A DNA stretch of 64,000 nt from Sphagnum magellanicum (taxonomy: Eukaryota; Streptophyta; Sphagnopsida; Sphagnales; Sphagnaceae): contig CM038920.1 in assembly GCA_021904315.1 (NCBI GenBank), positions 1,426,001 through 1,490,000 on the forward strand, in the 5' to 3' direction. This document shows, one piece after another, positions 10,413 to 20,640 of the stretch (its first letter is position 1; the number at the start of each line of letters is the position of its first letter). The translations under genes were made by a program, and so were the position numbers. Below the pieces are notes generated by a model that saw only the letters and a list, made by a program, of their open reading frames with translations, did no database searches and had not been told where the DNA came from.

Positions 10413-12733
10413 AAGGTAGATCATGCACGGCTTAATTAATCAACAAACCCTTCTTCTGTGAACATGTACATGTACTGATTAGTTACTACAAACTTCTCTC
10501 AGAGATGCTTGAATGTTTAGGAAATGAGGATGAAATATTTATGAATGTCCCAAAAGGTCATCCCACCCACAACATGTGTCTTTCATCCACTTACTTTACA
10601 TCTATGTTCTGGGTGTAGCTACCTCCTTCCAATGGCTCCTTTTATCCAAATTTATTTACATCCTTCAGCTTATTTTATGGGATTTAAGAGCCTTCTAGAA
10701 CCTCACTACTAGTTTTGAATTAGCAAGTTTCAACCATCTTATTATGTGTATGTATGTATACAAAAAGATTTCACCCTTATGAAAAGGAAAGGAAGAGTCG
10801 GGTTTCTTAAAAAGTTGAACTAGGAACAGGGTTTAGAGGTACATAGTTCTAAGGTATGTCATTATCTTGTCATCACTGGGCATGTAATTTTAGATGCATG
10901 CATGTGACCAGGTTGAACTAGCACCTACACTAATACCTTCTTGAGTGTGGCCATGCAACAAGGGCCAGTGTCAGAAAGCTGAATTTGGAGGCCTCATATG
11001 GATGCAGTTAACTACATAAAGATGCACATATGTATGTACAACAAATCAATTCTAGTTAGTGTGAATGTAGCATTTGGATCAGCTATGAATGTTAAAGTAT
11101 TCTTAAAATGGGGGATGCTTAAAACTTATGATTCTAACCCCACATGGTAACTATAGATCACCTCCGACGAGGAGAAAGTAGATGAAGTTTAAACTACTGA
11201 GGATGGACCTTAACCATTTGGTCCAATCTATCACTTGGTCCAAACTATTTTTCATTCCCTTTTTAGGTTTAAAGGGGATTTATGTAATGAATTAAAGTTT
11301 TATAGCAGCTCACCCACACATTTTATTTTTCCTTTTATCCTTTTCATTGGAATGGGAATTGGCAATACATTGGAGGGGCATTGGTGCCTCTTAAGAAGGT
11401 GCCATCCAATACAGGGAAAATTTGTAGGGTAAAAGCCCCAAGATGGGGGCATTCCCAAAATTAGGGGCCTAGAAAAAGATGGTGGTGTAGTCCAACCATG
11501 CATTTCCAATCCACCTATAGGCTTAAACCAGAGAATAACATTCATAAGGAGAAAGTTATCATGAACCTAAACACACATAGATTATGAGGCATATGAGATG
11601 GAGTGTTCTTTCGGTTACTCCTTAAGGGTGCAAGGGATCTTACACCTACGTAGGAGTGGGAGCTGTCTCACACCTACTAGGGGTCTGAAATTTGTTCAAG
11701 ATCCCTCACACTCTTAATGAATGGGCACAATACCCCATCGTTTCCGGGAGGCATATATATGGATTTGAGATGCCTCTGTGCCTTCCATAATTCAAAAATA
11801 CCAGGGAATTTCTCCAAGTGCTTTGTGATGTGTACTCCCCAGTCCCTAATCTATGGGGCACAATTCACACTTCTGCAGTTACTCATGACTTAGACAGTTA
11901 TTTGTTTCATAAAAGCATGGGTACAAATGGCTTTTCACATCCCAAGTTCCAACTGGGCTTTTTGAGTTCGCGGAGTTATCCAAGTTAGCAATAAGTGTTC
12001 TTTCTTGAAGCAAACTACTGCCCCTGCAAAATTTCCTTCACACATATGCAAGTCATTGTTCAAAGTTTTGGGAACTACTAGAGAGAGTTTACCACAAAGA
12101 ACATTGAATGTGTAGATCTCTCAAACCACCATAGCCCCAGATGCTGGTCAAACCTGGGCTCCAAATTGACAGTTAAATCCTTTTGTAAATTACCACCAAG
12201 TTAATGCATCTAGCGTGATGCAATAAGGTAAAATTTGAAAACTAAACTCCCTGTAGCATTTTAATTTTTTTTCAATTTTATGGTATAGCTGAGGTGGCAA
12301 TCATCCAGAAGTAAAATCTGGTTAGTAGCAAAATATGAAAGAAATAAATACCATTACATATATTTTGCTACCTAATTGAACCATGTATAGAAATCTGGTG
12401 TTTGTTTTTTTAACATTTTGATTTTTTTCTGACTTTAGACCTTTTTCAGAAAATCATTGCTTTTGTGATCTAAATTTTCCAAATTTTTGCAACAATTCGA
12501 AATTTCACACCATGAAAAAACGCTGTTGTGTAGCTCTATAGAGACAATCAATGAAGTGCAACTAAGGAAGGCAACTTCATTTACAGTTTTAACAGTCATT
12601 TTCAGTTCAACATATGCTTGTAGTCTCTTTGTTTCATTTTTCTCTTTGCCTCTAGTTTTGGCAAAGACACTTGAAAGCAACTGATCTCCTTGAAGAGAAA
12701 CGGCTAAAGCAAAAAGGCAATGATATTGCCAAT

Positions 12734-12975
12734 TCTAGACCAAACTAAGCTTTCAACAATAATGTCATAAATGGCAATGTCATGTGCCAACTCCCTGCAA
12801 TTGTCTTCTCTATTTTGGGCCTTCGGACAACTTTATTTTTGGCACCCATAGTGGAAAGGACCTTATCTTACTTGAAAGGGGGCCATTGCAAATTTTAGAC
12901 TTAACCAAACTTTCAACAAACAACACCTATTGTTAGTTCATTGCCATCTTTGTTGAAAGCTTATTTTAATCTAGA
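12734..12975. repeat. Imperfect inverted repeat (hairpin-forming)
   Basis: The arms 12,894-12,920 and 12,949-12,975 pair at about 21 of 27 positions around a 28-base loop. An outer arm starting at 12,734 is a direct copy of the inner 5' arm and pairs with the same 3' arm, including the TGGCAATG part. The counterpart in module C copy 2 (about 29,985-30,240) keeps the fold with changes in both arms. No gene is nearby. It may be a foldback relic or a small-RNA source. Confidence 0.5.
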
Positions 12976-13231
12976 TACCCATAGATGGCAATGTTAAGTC
13001 CGTGTGAATGTTTTTCTTCAACAAATTTTGTTATTTAGGGTTTAAAAAAATTGGGGACTTTTGTTCCAAGCTTGTAAATTTGACTAAGTTTGCATTGTTA
13101 TAAAAAAATTTGCCAAATCTCTTATATCACAAAAATTGGGAAAAAGAACCTCGTCCCCGTATTTGTGTGTCATTTGCTTTTAAACACATTTCCAGAGCCA
13201 ATACCCAAAATCCAATTGCAAGTATCATAAC

Positions 13232-14051
13232 TGTCGCAACCCCACTTTGGCCAAGTGTGGGGGTGAAGCCCAACACTTGGAACAGTTAGAGGTTTGGAGT
13301 CCTTCGGGACTCCCGAATGTTTAGAGCTCGACAGCAAGGCCTAAAACACCTCGCATTGGGGTGTTCTTGGTGTCATTGGAAAGGTCTTGAAACGTAGATA
13401 TCGAAAATGGCCTCGTATTGGCCATTCGGACATCTACAGCCCAAGTTATGGGCAAAAGAAGGGCCGGGAGTCAAACTAACAATTTGACTCCCGACCACTA
13501 AAAGTCAGGAATCGACCTCTTCCTAACGTCGCCTTGAAGAGTGCAACACGGCGTTGGAAAGCTCTCGATGAGAGCTACAACTTTGATTTAAGACTCGTCC
13601 CGATCCAAGTTCGAGGCGAGGAGTTATGGCCGTTCAAAGTTCTGGGAGTCCAGCCGGGACACTTTCGGGACTCCATTTCGGGAGTCCCAACAAAATGTGC
13701 CATTCGGATGTAGCCTCCGTGACCAGCCGCAAAGAATACTATATGGGGGAAGGTGGTGGCTTCCCCCGAGTCCGGGCTGTGGTGAGTCTTGTGTGTTCAA
13801 GTGCCCGTGGCAAGTCCCAACACCCAAGGGTGTCCCGAATGTTAAACTAACCCGATTTGGTTGGTTTTGGATGCAGATTCACACGAGCTAAGCTAGTTCC
13901 TCTTCCTAGTCTAATCCATTAGCTCCCAACTCGACCCTCTACCCCTCTTTAGAGTTGGAAGCCATGAGCGTGCTACCAAGTCTCAACTTTCCGCAACTTG
14001 ACTTTGTGAAACCCTCAAGTGGGTTTCACCCCGTGACTTGGGAACGCGTCA
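13232..14051. mobile_element. LTR-like element (solo LTR candidate), younger copy
   Basis: This 820-bp insertion begins TGTCGCAACCCC, ends GGGAACGCGTCA and is flanked by perfect 5-bp duplications ATAAC at 13,227-13,231 and 14,052-14,056. Module C copy 2 has the empty site near 30,478. TG...CA ends and a 5-bp duplication are the hallmark of LTR integration. A TATATGGGGGAAGG segment near 13,740 could hold promoter elements. It is clearly more GC- and CG-rich than its surroundings and than the copy at 136-954, so it is younger. There is no internal region, so it is probably a solo LTR left by recombination. Confidence 0.85.
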
Positions 14052-14169
14052 ATAACTACATGTCCTACTCACTCTCAAGAAAACAAGGCTGAGGGAGAGG
14101 GGCCGGGTGGGAGTCGGGTAATGTTAAACTAGTCATATAACAATTGACTAGGACCTATAACCATGGTAC

Positions 14170-14358
14170 ATGGCCCCATCTGCACCTTCATCTGCACCTT
14201 CATCTTTTAGAGTGAAGCCTTTTCAGTGGCCATATTAAGCCCAAAATGTTAGATTTAAGGTCCAATTTAATCTAAGCATGGGATATTTGTAATATTTTAA
14301 AATAATTTAAATGAAATTTGGGATTTTTACCATGGTACCAACATGGGTGCTGGTTCAT
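14170..14358. mobile_element. MITE relic (same family, inverted orientation)
   Basis: The right end carries TTTTTACCATGGTACCAACA followed by TGGGTGCTGGTTCAT, the reverse complement of the family's left end. The left end is degenerate and contains a short CATCTGCACCTT duplication. The counterpart in module C copy 2 (31,194-31,378) keeps a better left end. Confidence 0.6.
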
Positions 14359-14379
14359 ATAGGGCTAGTTCACACTACC

Positions 14380-14580
14380 CAGGTAACTAGGTATGTAAGT
14401 GCAAGGGCACCCGTGTGGAAGTGAGTAGGGCATAGTAGGAAATGTAAGTGGTTAAATGATTGTCTAGGTAGGTGGGTAAGGCACTTGGCACCGATTATTA
14501 GAAAGTAAGTAAACCACATGTGGAAGGTGAGTAGATGGAAATTGTGGATGATTAAATAGTACATAGGTAATCACACCAGG
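14380..14580. repeat. TAGG/GTAGG-rich stretch, end of module C
   Basis: Repeated GTAGG, TAGGTA and GTAAGT steps form a degenerate tetranucleotide-like tract. Related tracts lie at 31,390-31,600, 36,290-36,490 and, much purer, at 43,860-44,090. Confidence 0.55.
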
Positions 14581-14614
14581 CTTGACTAACTATGGGACTG
14601 GAATACCAATGAAA

Positions 14615-15168
14615 AATTATTGTTAAGACATGGTAAAAAAACATTTGTCTTACTGTTAAATTAGCTCATAAGTTTTATTTTCAAAGGTGGGAATCAAGCA
14701 TGACAGATCCATAGGTTTTATGGCCAACTTCTATGTTGGTATTGGAAAGGACAATTAGGGTTCTTTTCAGCAGATCAATTACTAGGCTTGTTGCTAGCTA
14801 CAAGTGATAGACTTGATACCATCTTCCCTTAACATGAATAGTACCCATCCATGTACACAGCTTCAAAAGAGGAATTGATCCAGAACTTTTAACACCATAA
14901 ATGAATTTGCCTTTCAAACCTAATACCATAGTACCTTGGTGGGTTCAACATAAATCATATTATTCTTTAAAATGCCAAAATTTTCAAAAATTATCTTTCT
15001 GAAAGAACAAATTTTTGTGAAGAAAGCTGAAAAATCTTTTTAGGGAATATTGATTTTTAGAAATGAAATATATAATTGGGCATAAAAACCTATGCATGAA
15101 TGGATATCTAATTCGTGACATGAATCTTGTTGCCATGTCAACAAATACGATGTGGCAACTTTTCCATT
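14615..15168. repeat. Module A fragment (internal part)
   Basis: It matches module A from the ACATGGTAAA motif through the CATGAATCTTGTTGCCATG motif (compare 19,490-20,010 and 62,520-63,050). It directly follows module C here, whereas in unit 2 the SPX locus lies between C and the corresponding A fragment. It ends abruptly into AT-rich module D. Confidence 0.75.
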
Positions 15169-16130
15169 GGGTTAATTTTATCTCCTAAATTATAGTGTAG
15201 TAATAAACATTTGTTGTATATAAATAATTATTAGATTGAACACTTTAATTTATTGTATTATGATCCCAGAAAGACATTAATCACTCTAATTATAATTAAA
15301 AAATTGTAAAATTTTTAAATCACATTAAAAATTAAAAATTAATTTTTTTAAAATCATGAATAATTAAATTCAATTATGGACTTTGAAACTATTGTACTTA
15401 ATGTATAAAAAAATAAGGTTAATTTATTTTAAAATAATTTAAAATTGATTAAAATGATTTACCTTTTTATTGTAAAATTATTAATTTTTAGTATAAAAAT
15501 CTAATTAGTAACAATAATTATTTATTGTAAATAGGAAATCATAAATAAGATTTTTTTATTTAAATTATCTTATGACCATCATTACTTCAATTTATTTAAT
15601 TATATTAAAATTATTTTTTAGAAATAGAATTTATATTAAAGGCTATAATTTTTTATTGATCAATACCAAGTAAAATTATCATTTATATAATTATTATGTA
15701 ATTACTATAATGAATATATGATTTACTTTATTATTAAAAAATTAATTATCAAAATATTGAGTATTTTTTTTAATTCAAAATTATTATCATTATAGTAATT
15801 ATGTTGATTAGTCTAATTACAAGTAAATTATTGTGAATATTTAAAATATAAATGGATATTTTAATTAACAGCAATGTTATTTTGGAATTATTGTAATGAA
15901 ATTAATTATCTTAATTTCATTAAAATCATGAAAAAATTTAATCTGATTTTTTCAAATATTATTATTATATTTATATTATTTTGCTAAACATTGTATTAGA
16001 ATTTCTTATATGACTAAAAACTAATAATAATTTGTGTAAAAACTATATCCATTATACATAAGCTATTGTATACATATGATGTATGTTTTGGTATCCAACC
16101 ATATATTAATGAATTAAATACATTCAATAC
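15169..16130. repeat. Extremely AT-rich part of module D, copy 1
   Basis: TTAATTA, AAATTATT and similar words dominate. It aligns in order with 58,760-59,850 and ends in a shared CCATATATTAATGAAT segment. No coding capacity. The composition would suit a nuclear-matrix-attachment-like or satellite-derived sequence, but nothing proves a function. Confidence 0.7.
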
Positions 16131-17335
16131 ATCATTTTAAACCCATACACCATGGAATATGCAAAATAGGCTTTGAATATGCACAAGGTTGTAACTCATT
16201 TGAACACATTGCAACTAATGGGATGTAGATGGGTTTTCTGGATTAAAACCATGTTAAAAGTTTTCCAAATGGAAGAATAAAGAAAACATTAATCACAAAT
16301 TAGTTGTAGTGTAATTAGAAGCACAACAAAATGCAATAAATAGTTGCAAAAATAACTGATGATTGTTGTAAACAACAAATATTTGTAAATAGTCATAAAT
16401 TGATTGGTTACAAGAACCCAATTTCTTTTGACGATTCTAGAAAGGATATTTGGCAGCAAAAAAAATAACAATTACATTGCCATATGGATTTAACCTTTTT
16501 TTGGTAGGTTTTTCTCCACTTCCCCTTTCAATGACCTAATCATTTCTTTTTCAAATATTTTTGCAATAATAGAATGGTTTGCATTCACAAGTTTTTTCAA
16601 CCTTGTTATTATGTTTGTTGTATTGTATAAAATTAGGCCTTGTTTGAGTGTTACAGTTACAAAACACAATCAAGCTACTATAACAAAGAATACATTTCAC
16701 GTTTTGAGCTTTCAAAGCATTTCACATTTACATTTTTGTTATTATTCACACAAAAAAGAAGTTGAACATAAATGTTTTTTACCATGTGACTTCCAAATTG
16801 TTCTTTGAGCATGCAATTTTCTTATGTTTGTTTTCATTGTCTTCATTTTAAGGATTTTGGTTTTTTTCTTTGTTTAAAAAATAGAGTTTATTTCACATTC
16901 TTGCAAACATTCTTCTCCATTACATCATTCTTGAAAACTTCACATGCGTTTTCACTTATCATATTATCATTTTTAGAAGATTGGACCATTTTCAATTTCC
17001 ACAAGAAAATGTAGCTTTGAAATTGAGAAAAAAACCAAATAGATGTATGATAAATTGAAATTCCAAAACCTGCCCTATAACCTAAAATGCAAGCATTTAC
17101 AAAAAGAATTATAAGTTTTTCCTCAATATGTTTTAGAAGCATGTACAAATAAAAGATGATTATACTTTTGTTAATGTTGGAATCTCTTAAAAATTCTTGA
17201 AAAAACAACAAACTTGTTATTAAATAACCCAAAAATAAATAGTCTTTGAAAAAGAAAAAGAAAAAAGAAAAATATTAAAAACATGAAAGAAAACAAAGGA
17301 AAAAAATGGGATTTTTTTAATATTAAAAACAAAAA
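16131..17335 (-). pseudogene. Module D copy 1 with decayed hAT/BED-zinc-finger-like transposase
   Basis: On the minus strand, fragments in different frames between about 17,232 and 16,440 correspond to the better preserved copy at 60,100-60,870. Upstream is a 114-codon open stretch (17,232-16,888) that includes SENACEVFKNDVMEK. Below it are pieces resembling the BED-type C-x2-C...H-x4-H segment near 16,560-16,700. Frame breaks and stops are frequent, so it is not functional. The assignment rests on the shared YNTTN...LKK(H/L)VNANH pattern typical of BED fingers in hAT transposases. No catalytic region was found. Confidence 0.45.
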
Positions 17336-17629
17336 ATGAATAGACTAAAAAAAAAATTCCATTTGTTTTTTATCACAGAAAAGTTCCACCATTTGCACAA
17401 GGCAATGGGTGGGGTAGTACCTCACCATGGCACATGCAACACAACGAACCAGCAACAACAATGGAATGAACATTAACATCATTAATAATAGAGGCCTGAT
17501 TAATGGTGATGGTGGGCTTTTGATAGTTGGAGGCATACAATAACATGGTGGACCACCAACTCACCACTTAGAAGGCAATGGTAATGAGGGTAATACCACA
17601 TCAAAACAAATGCAATGGGAAATAATGAC

Positions 17630-18070
17630 TAATCACACAAAAGGACAATAACAACAACAAAAGGGGGAATCGTTCAAGTGAGCACTTGGGAGCATAACAA
17701 GTTGCATTAATAATGTGATGGACCAATAACAACATTAACAATGTGACAAACTAACACAACATTAGCAACACAATGAACTAATAACAACACTGGTAACAAT
17801 GACAAAATAATAAAAATAGCAACAACACAATAAACCAACAAGGTGACAACCTAACAACAACACTAGCAATGCAACAATTAGTAACACCATTAACAACATG
17901 ATGAACCATGAACAACATATGTAATGTGAAGAACCAACAATAACACTAATATCAACAACATGACAAACAATGCACAAGTAATGTGACACAACAACAACAT
18001 GAAGAAACAACGTAAAGGAACAACGCAAGAAAGCAACACAAAAAAGCAACAAGAGAGCAACACAAATAGT
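17630..18070. repeat. AAC/ACA-rich trinucleotide tract, copy 2
   Basis: Irregular AACAACA and AACACTA repeats, the counterpart of 955-1220, 39,235-39,520 and 61,280-61,770. This copy and copy 4 are longer than copies 1 and 3. Confidence 0.7.
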
Positions 18071-19318
18071 CAACATGAAAAAAATAAAATTAGATTGTGA
18101 TTAGGAATAGTTAACCCCAAAAGGGTTTTAATACACTTGGGCACCACTTGGGCTTCCTATTTGATAATTAACCTAAACTTTAAACAAATATAATTTAACC
18201 ATTAACTTGAGAACTGAGTAATATTTCTCTCATAAAGCTAACCCAATTTTCAAAGTACTATTAAAAAAAATCGATTTCACCCAAATGAGAACCATTGGCT
18301 TGGTTTTCAAACTAGTTATCACCAAATAAAATACAAATTGGATCTCATTGTGAGAACCAATTTGAAAACCATGTGTCCCAATGAAAGCAACCCAACATTA
18401 CAAATAACCCATTAATGAACAAAGGAAAACATCATTTAGAAAACACATCATAAACATGACACAATTGTGTTATATTTGAATCTTCAAAGATCAAGCTAGT
18501 AACAAAATTGGTTGCGATCTATAACCACCTTACATATAGAAGGTTATGAGCTCAATCTATTGTTAAAAGTCATGATAAATGTTATTTTCATAAGGTCCAC
18601 GTAACTATGGTATGGGTTACCTTGTGGTTGATTGGGGTCAAAACATAAGGGAACTTGGTTGTTGCAACCTTAATTTGAATATGTGACCTAATTTTTTGAG
18701 ATTGAAAATGAAATGTTTTTCTCAAGATGAAGGCAAACCTTTGAGGATTCATGTCAAGGTAGGTTGAATGTGAATCCAAAAGCATTGTGTGAATTCAATG
18801 AAGGTCAATGAAGTGACAATTGAAAAAAGTGAAGGGAAGCAATCCAAACCTTTTAAGTTGATTTTCATCTTTGGGACTTAAGCTCCCAATGAGTTTTCAA
18901 TATTTAGAATGACTTTGGGCAAACAAAAGTCATGGAATGAGATAATTTTTGGAAAGGTCTTAATGTGAATTATAACAGCCAAAGTAGGCTTAATGGTTAG
19001 AAGTTAGATGAGTTTTAAAAACCAACAACAAGAAGAGTGAAAACTTCAACCTTTGCTTATGTAGAATGTGATATGAGAGACTTAATGATGTTCAATTGAA
19101 GAGCCATAACATGGGAAAGTTAATTTCAAGAGTTACTAGATAAAACCTTTGCTTGTTTCAATTAAACAAGATAATTTTCAAGAAGTAGACATTTTAAAAA
19201 TGAAGTAGTAATATTGTGGGTTGAAGATACATGCAGATATTTTTAGTTGGTAAAAAGTTTTTTATTTTTCTAATCCAACTTTAAGAGGAATTGGGAAAGT
19301 TGTTGATTACTATATTTT

Positions 19319-19343
19319 GGGGGGGGGGGGGGGGGGCGGGGGG
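19319..19343. repeat. Expanded G run at a slippage site
   Basis: Eighteen G bases, one C and six more G bases replace the six-G stretch seen at the same module A position in copies 1 (about 2020) and 3 (about 40,750). This is a copy-specific microsatellite expansion. Confidence 0.85.
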
Positions 19344-19954
19344 TGCCGAGGATACTTTTGTGTTACAATATAAAAATAAAAACATTTACACATGTCATTT
19401 AGGTAATTTCTTGCTCAGGATTCGTCATTGCAATGTTGCTCTTTATCGATAGAGCATATAGAGCATTTAAAAGAATGAATTGGTAAAACATGGTAAATTT
19501 TTTTCCATCTTATTGTTAAGCTAGCGTATAAGTTTTCTTTTTAAAGTTGGGAATCAAGCATGATGGATCCATAAGTTTTATGGCTAACTTCTATGTTGCT
19601 ACTGGAAAGGACAATTAGGATTCTTTTTAGCTGATCAATTACTAATCTTGTTGCCAGCTACAAGTGATAAACTTGATACCATCTTCCTTTAACATGAATA
19701 GTACCCACTGTTGTACACAACTCCAAAAGAGGAATTAATCCACTTATTACACCATAAATTAGTTTATCTTTCAAACCTAATACCATAGTACCTTGGTGGC
19801 TTCAACACAAATCATATTATTTCTAGAAATGCTGAAATTTTCCTAAATTATCTTTCTGAAAAAACAAATTCTTGTGAAGAAAAATGAAGAATCCTTTTGG
19901 GGAATGTATGGAGGGTTTGGGGTTTTGGAAATGGAATATATATTTGGGCATAAC

Positions 19955-20172
19955 AACCTATGCATGAATGGATATTAGTTGGTGACCTGAATCTTGTTGC
20001 CATGTCTACAAATACAATGTGGCAATTTCTCCACTGGCCTAGTCATATTTTGTATGAATCCATGGCCTCATGTGATGAACAAAGTGTTTGTAATTTAATA
20101 AGAACTAACTGTGGTAGAGGAACCCACAAAGTAAAATTAAAACCTCATGTAAGGAATTCAAATATGATCTGA
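19955..20172 (+). pseudogene. Possible LINE endonuclease relic in module A
   Basis: A 70-codon open frame contains HEWILVGDLNLVAM, which resembles the W-x-x-x-GDxN motif of AP-type endonucleases in plant LINEs. The same segment recurs with changes at about 15,100, 41,325 and 62,985 (VGDMNLVAMS). A later stretch near 20,220 (TNRLYIEIND-like) might correspond to the DR-Y part of that domain. There is no extended open frame and no RT follows. This is suggestive only. Confidence 0.3.
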
Positions 20173-20640
20173 TATTGAATCTAATACACTTAGAAAAAAA
20201 AAAAAACAACACAAATTAAATATTGCACATCTGACAAACCAATAGACTATATATTGAGATGAACGATGCTATAACATATATGTATGGTATATGTCCACAA
20301 ATGTTGAGTTTGATGGTGTAAAATAACTTAATGTATTTGTGATTAGAAAAAATAATTTTGATGATGTCATATATCATGTAATAGCAAAATATTAGAGCAA
20401 TGCACATGGCATTATCTCAAACTTTACACCATATTTTAGTTTTATGTAAAAAGTTGTGTGTAATTGCAAATATATAGTGAAAAGGAATTAAGTCCGGTCA
20501 TTTATCCTACTCCACTGTCTGGTTTCTTTCTCCTTTGCAGAATTGCAACAAGTAGGCTAGTGTGACATATTTTAGAGATTTGTTGATTCCTAACCAGTGT
20601 TTTTTTTGGTGAGAAGGATACAAATGAATTTGTGGTCAGA

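Larger units (their letters stand above)
9740..14612. repeat. Module C, copy 1
   Basis: It matches 27,040-31,640 in order and orientation, interrupted by the 820-bp LTR-like element at 13,232-14,051, whose empty site is near 30,478. Its first 3.1 kb is a diverged duplicate of module B. It carries two older MITE relics (10,238-10,412 and about 14,170-14,358) that are also present in copy 2, so they predate the unit duplication. The last 250 bases are rich in TAGG/GTAGG steps. No gene recognised. Confidence 0.85.
17336..20640. repeat. Module A, copy 2
   Basis: This is a near-complete copy, matching 38,890-41,951 and 61,011-63,690. The anchor CAAGGCAATGGGTGGGG begins at 17,398. It includes an AAC-rich tract (17,630-18,070), an expanded G run (19,319-19,343) and a possible endonuclease relic (19,955-20,170). 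No intact gene. Confidence 0.88.
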
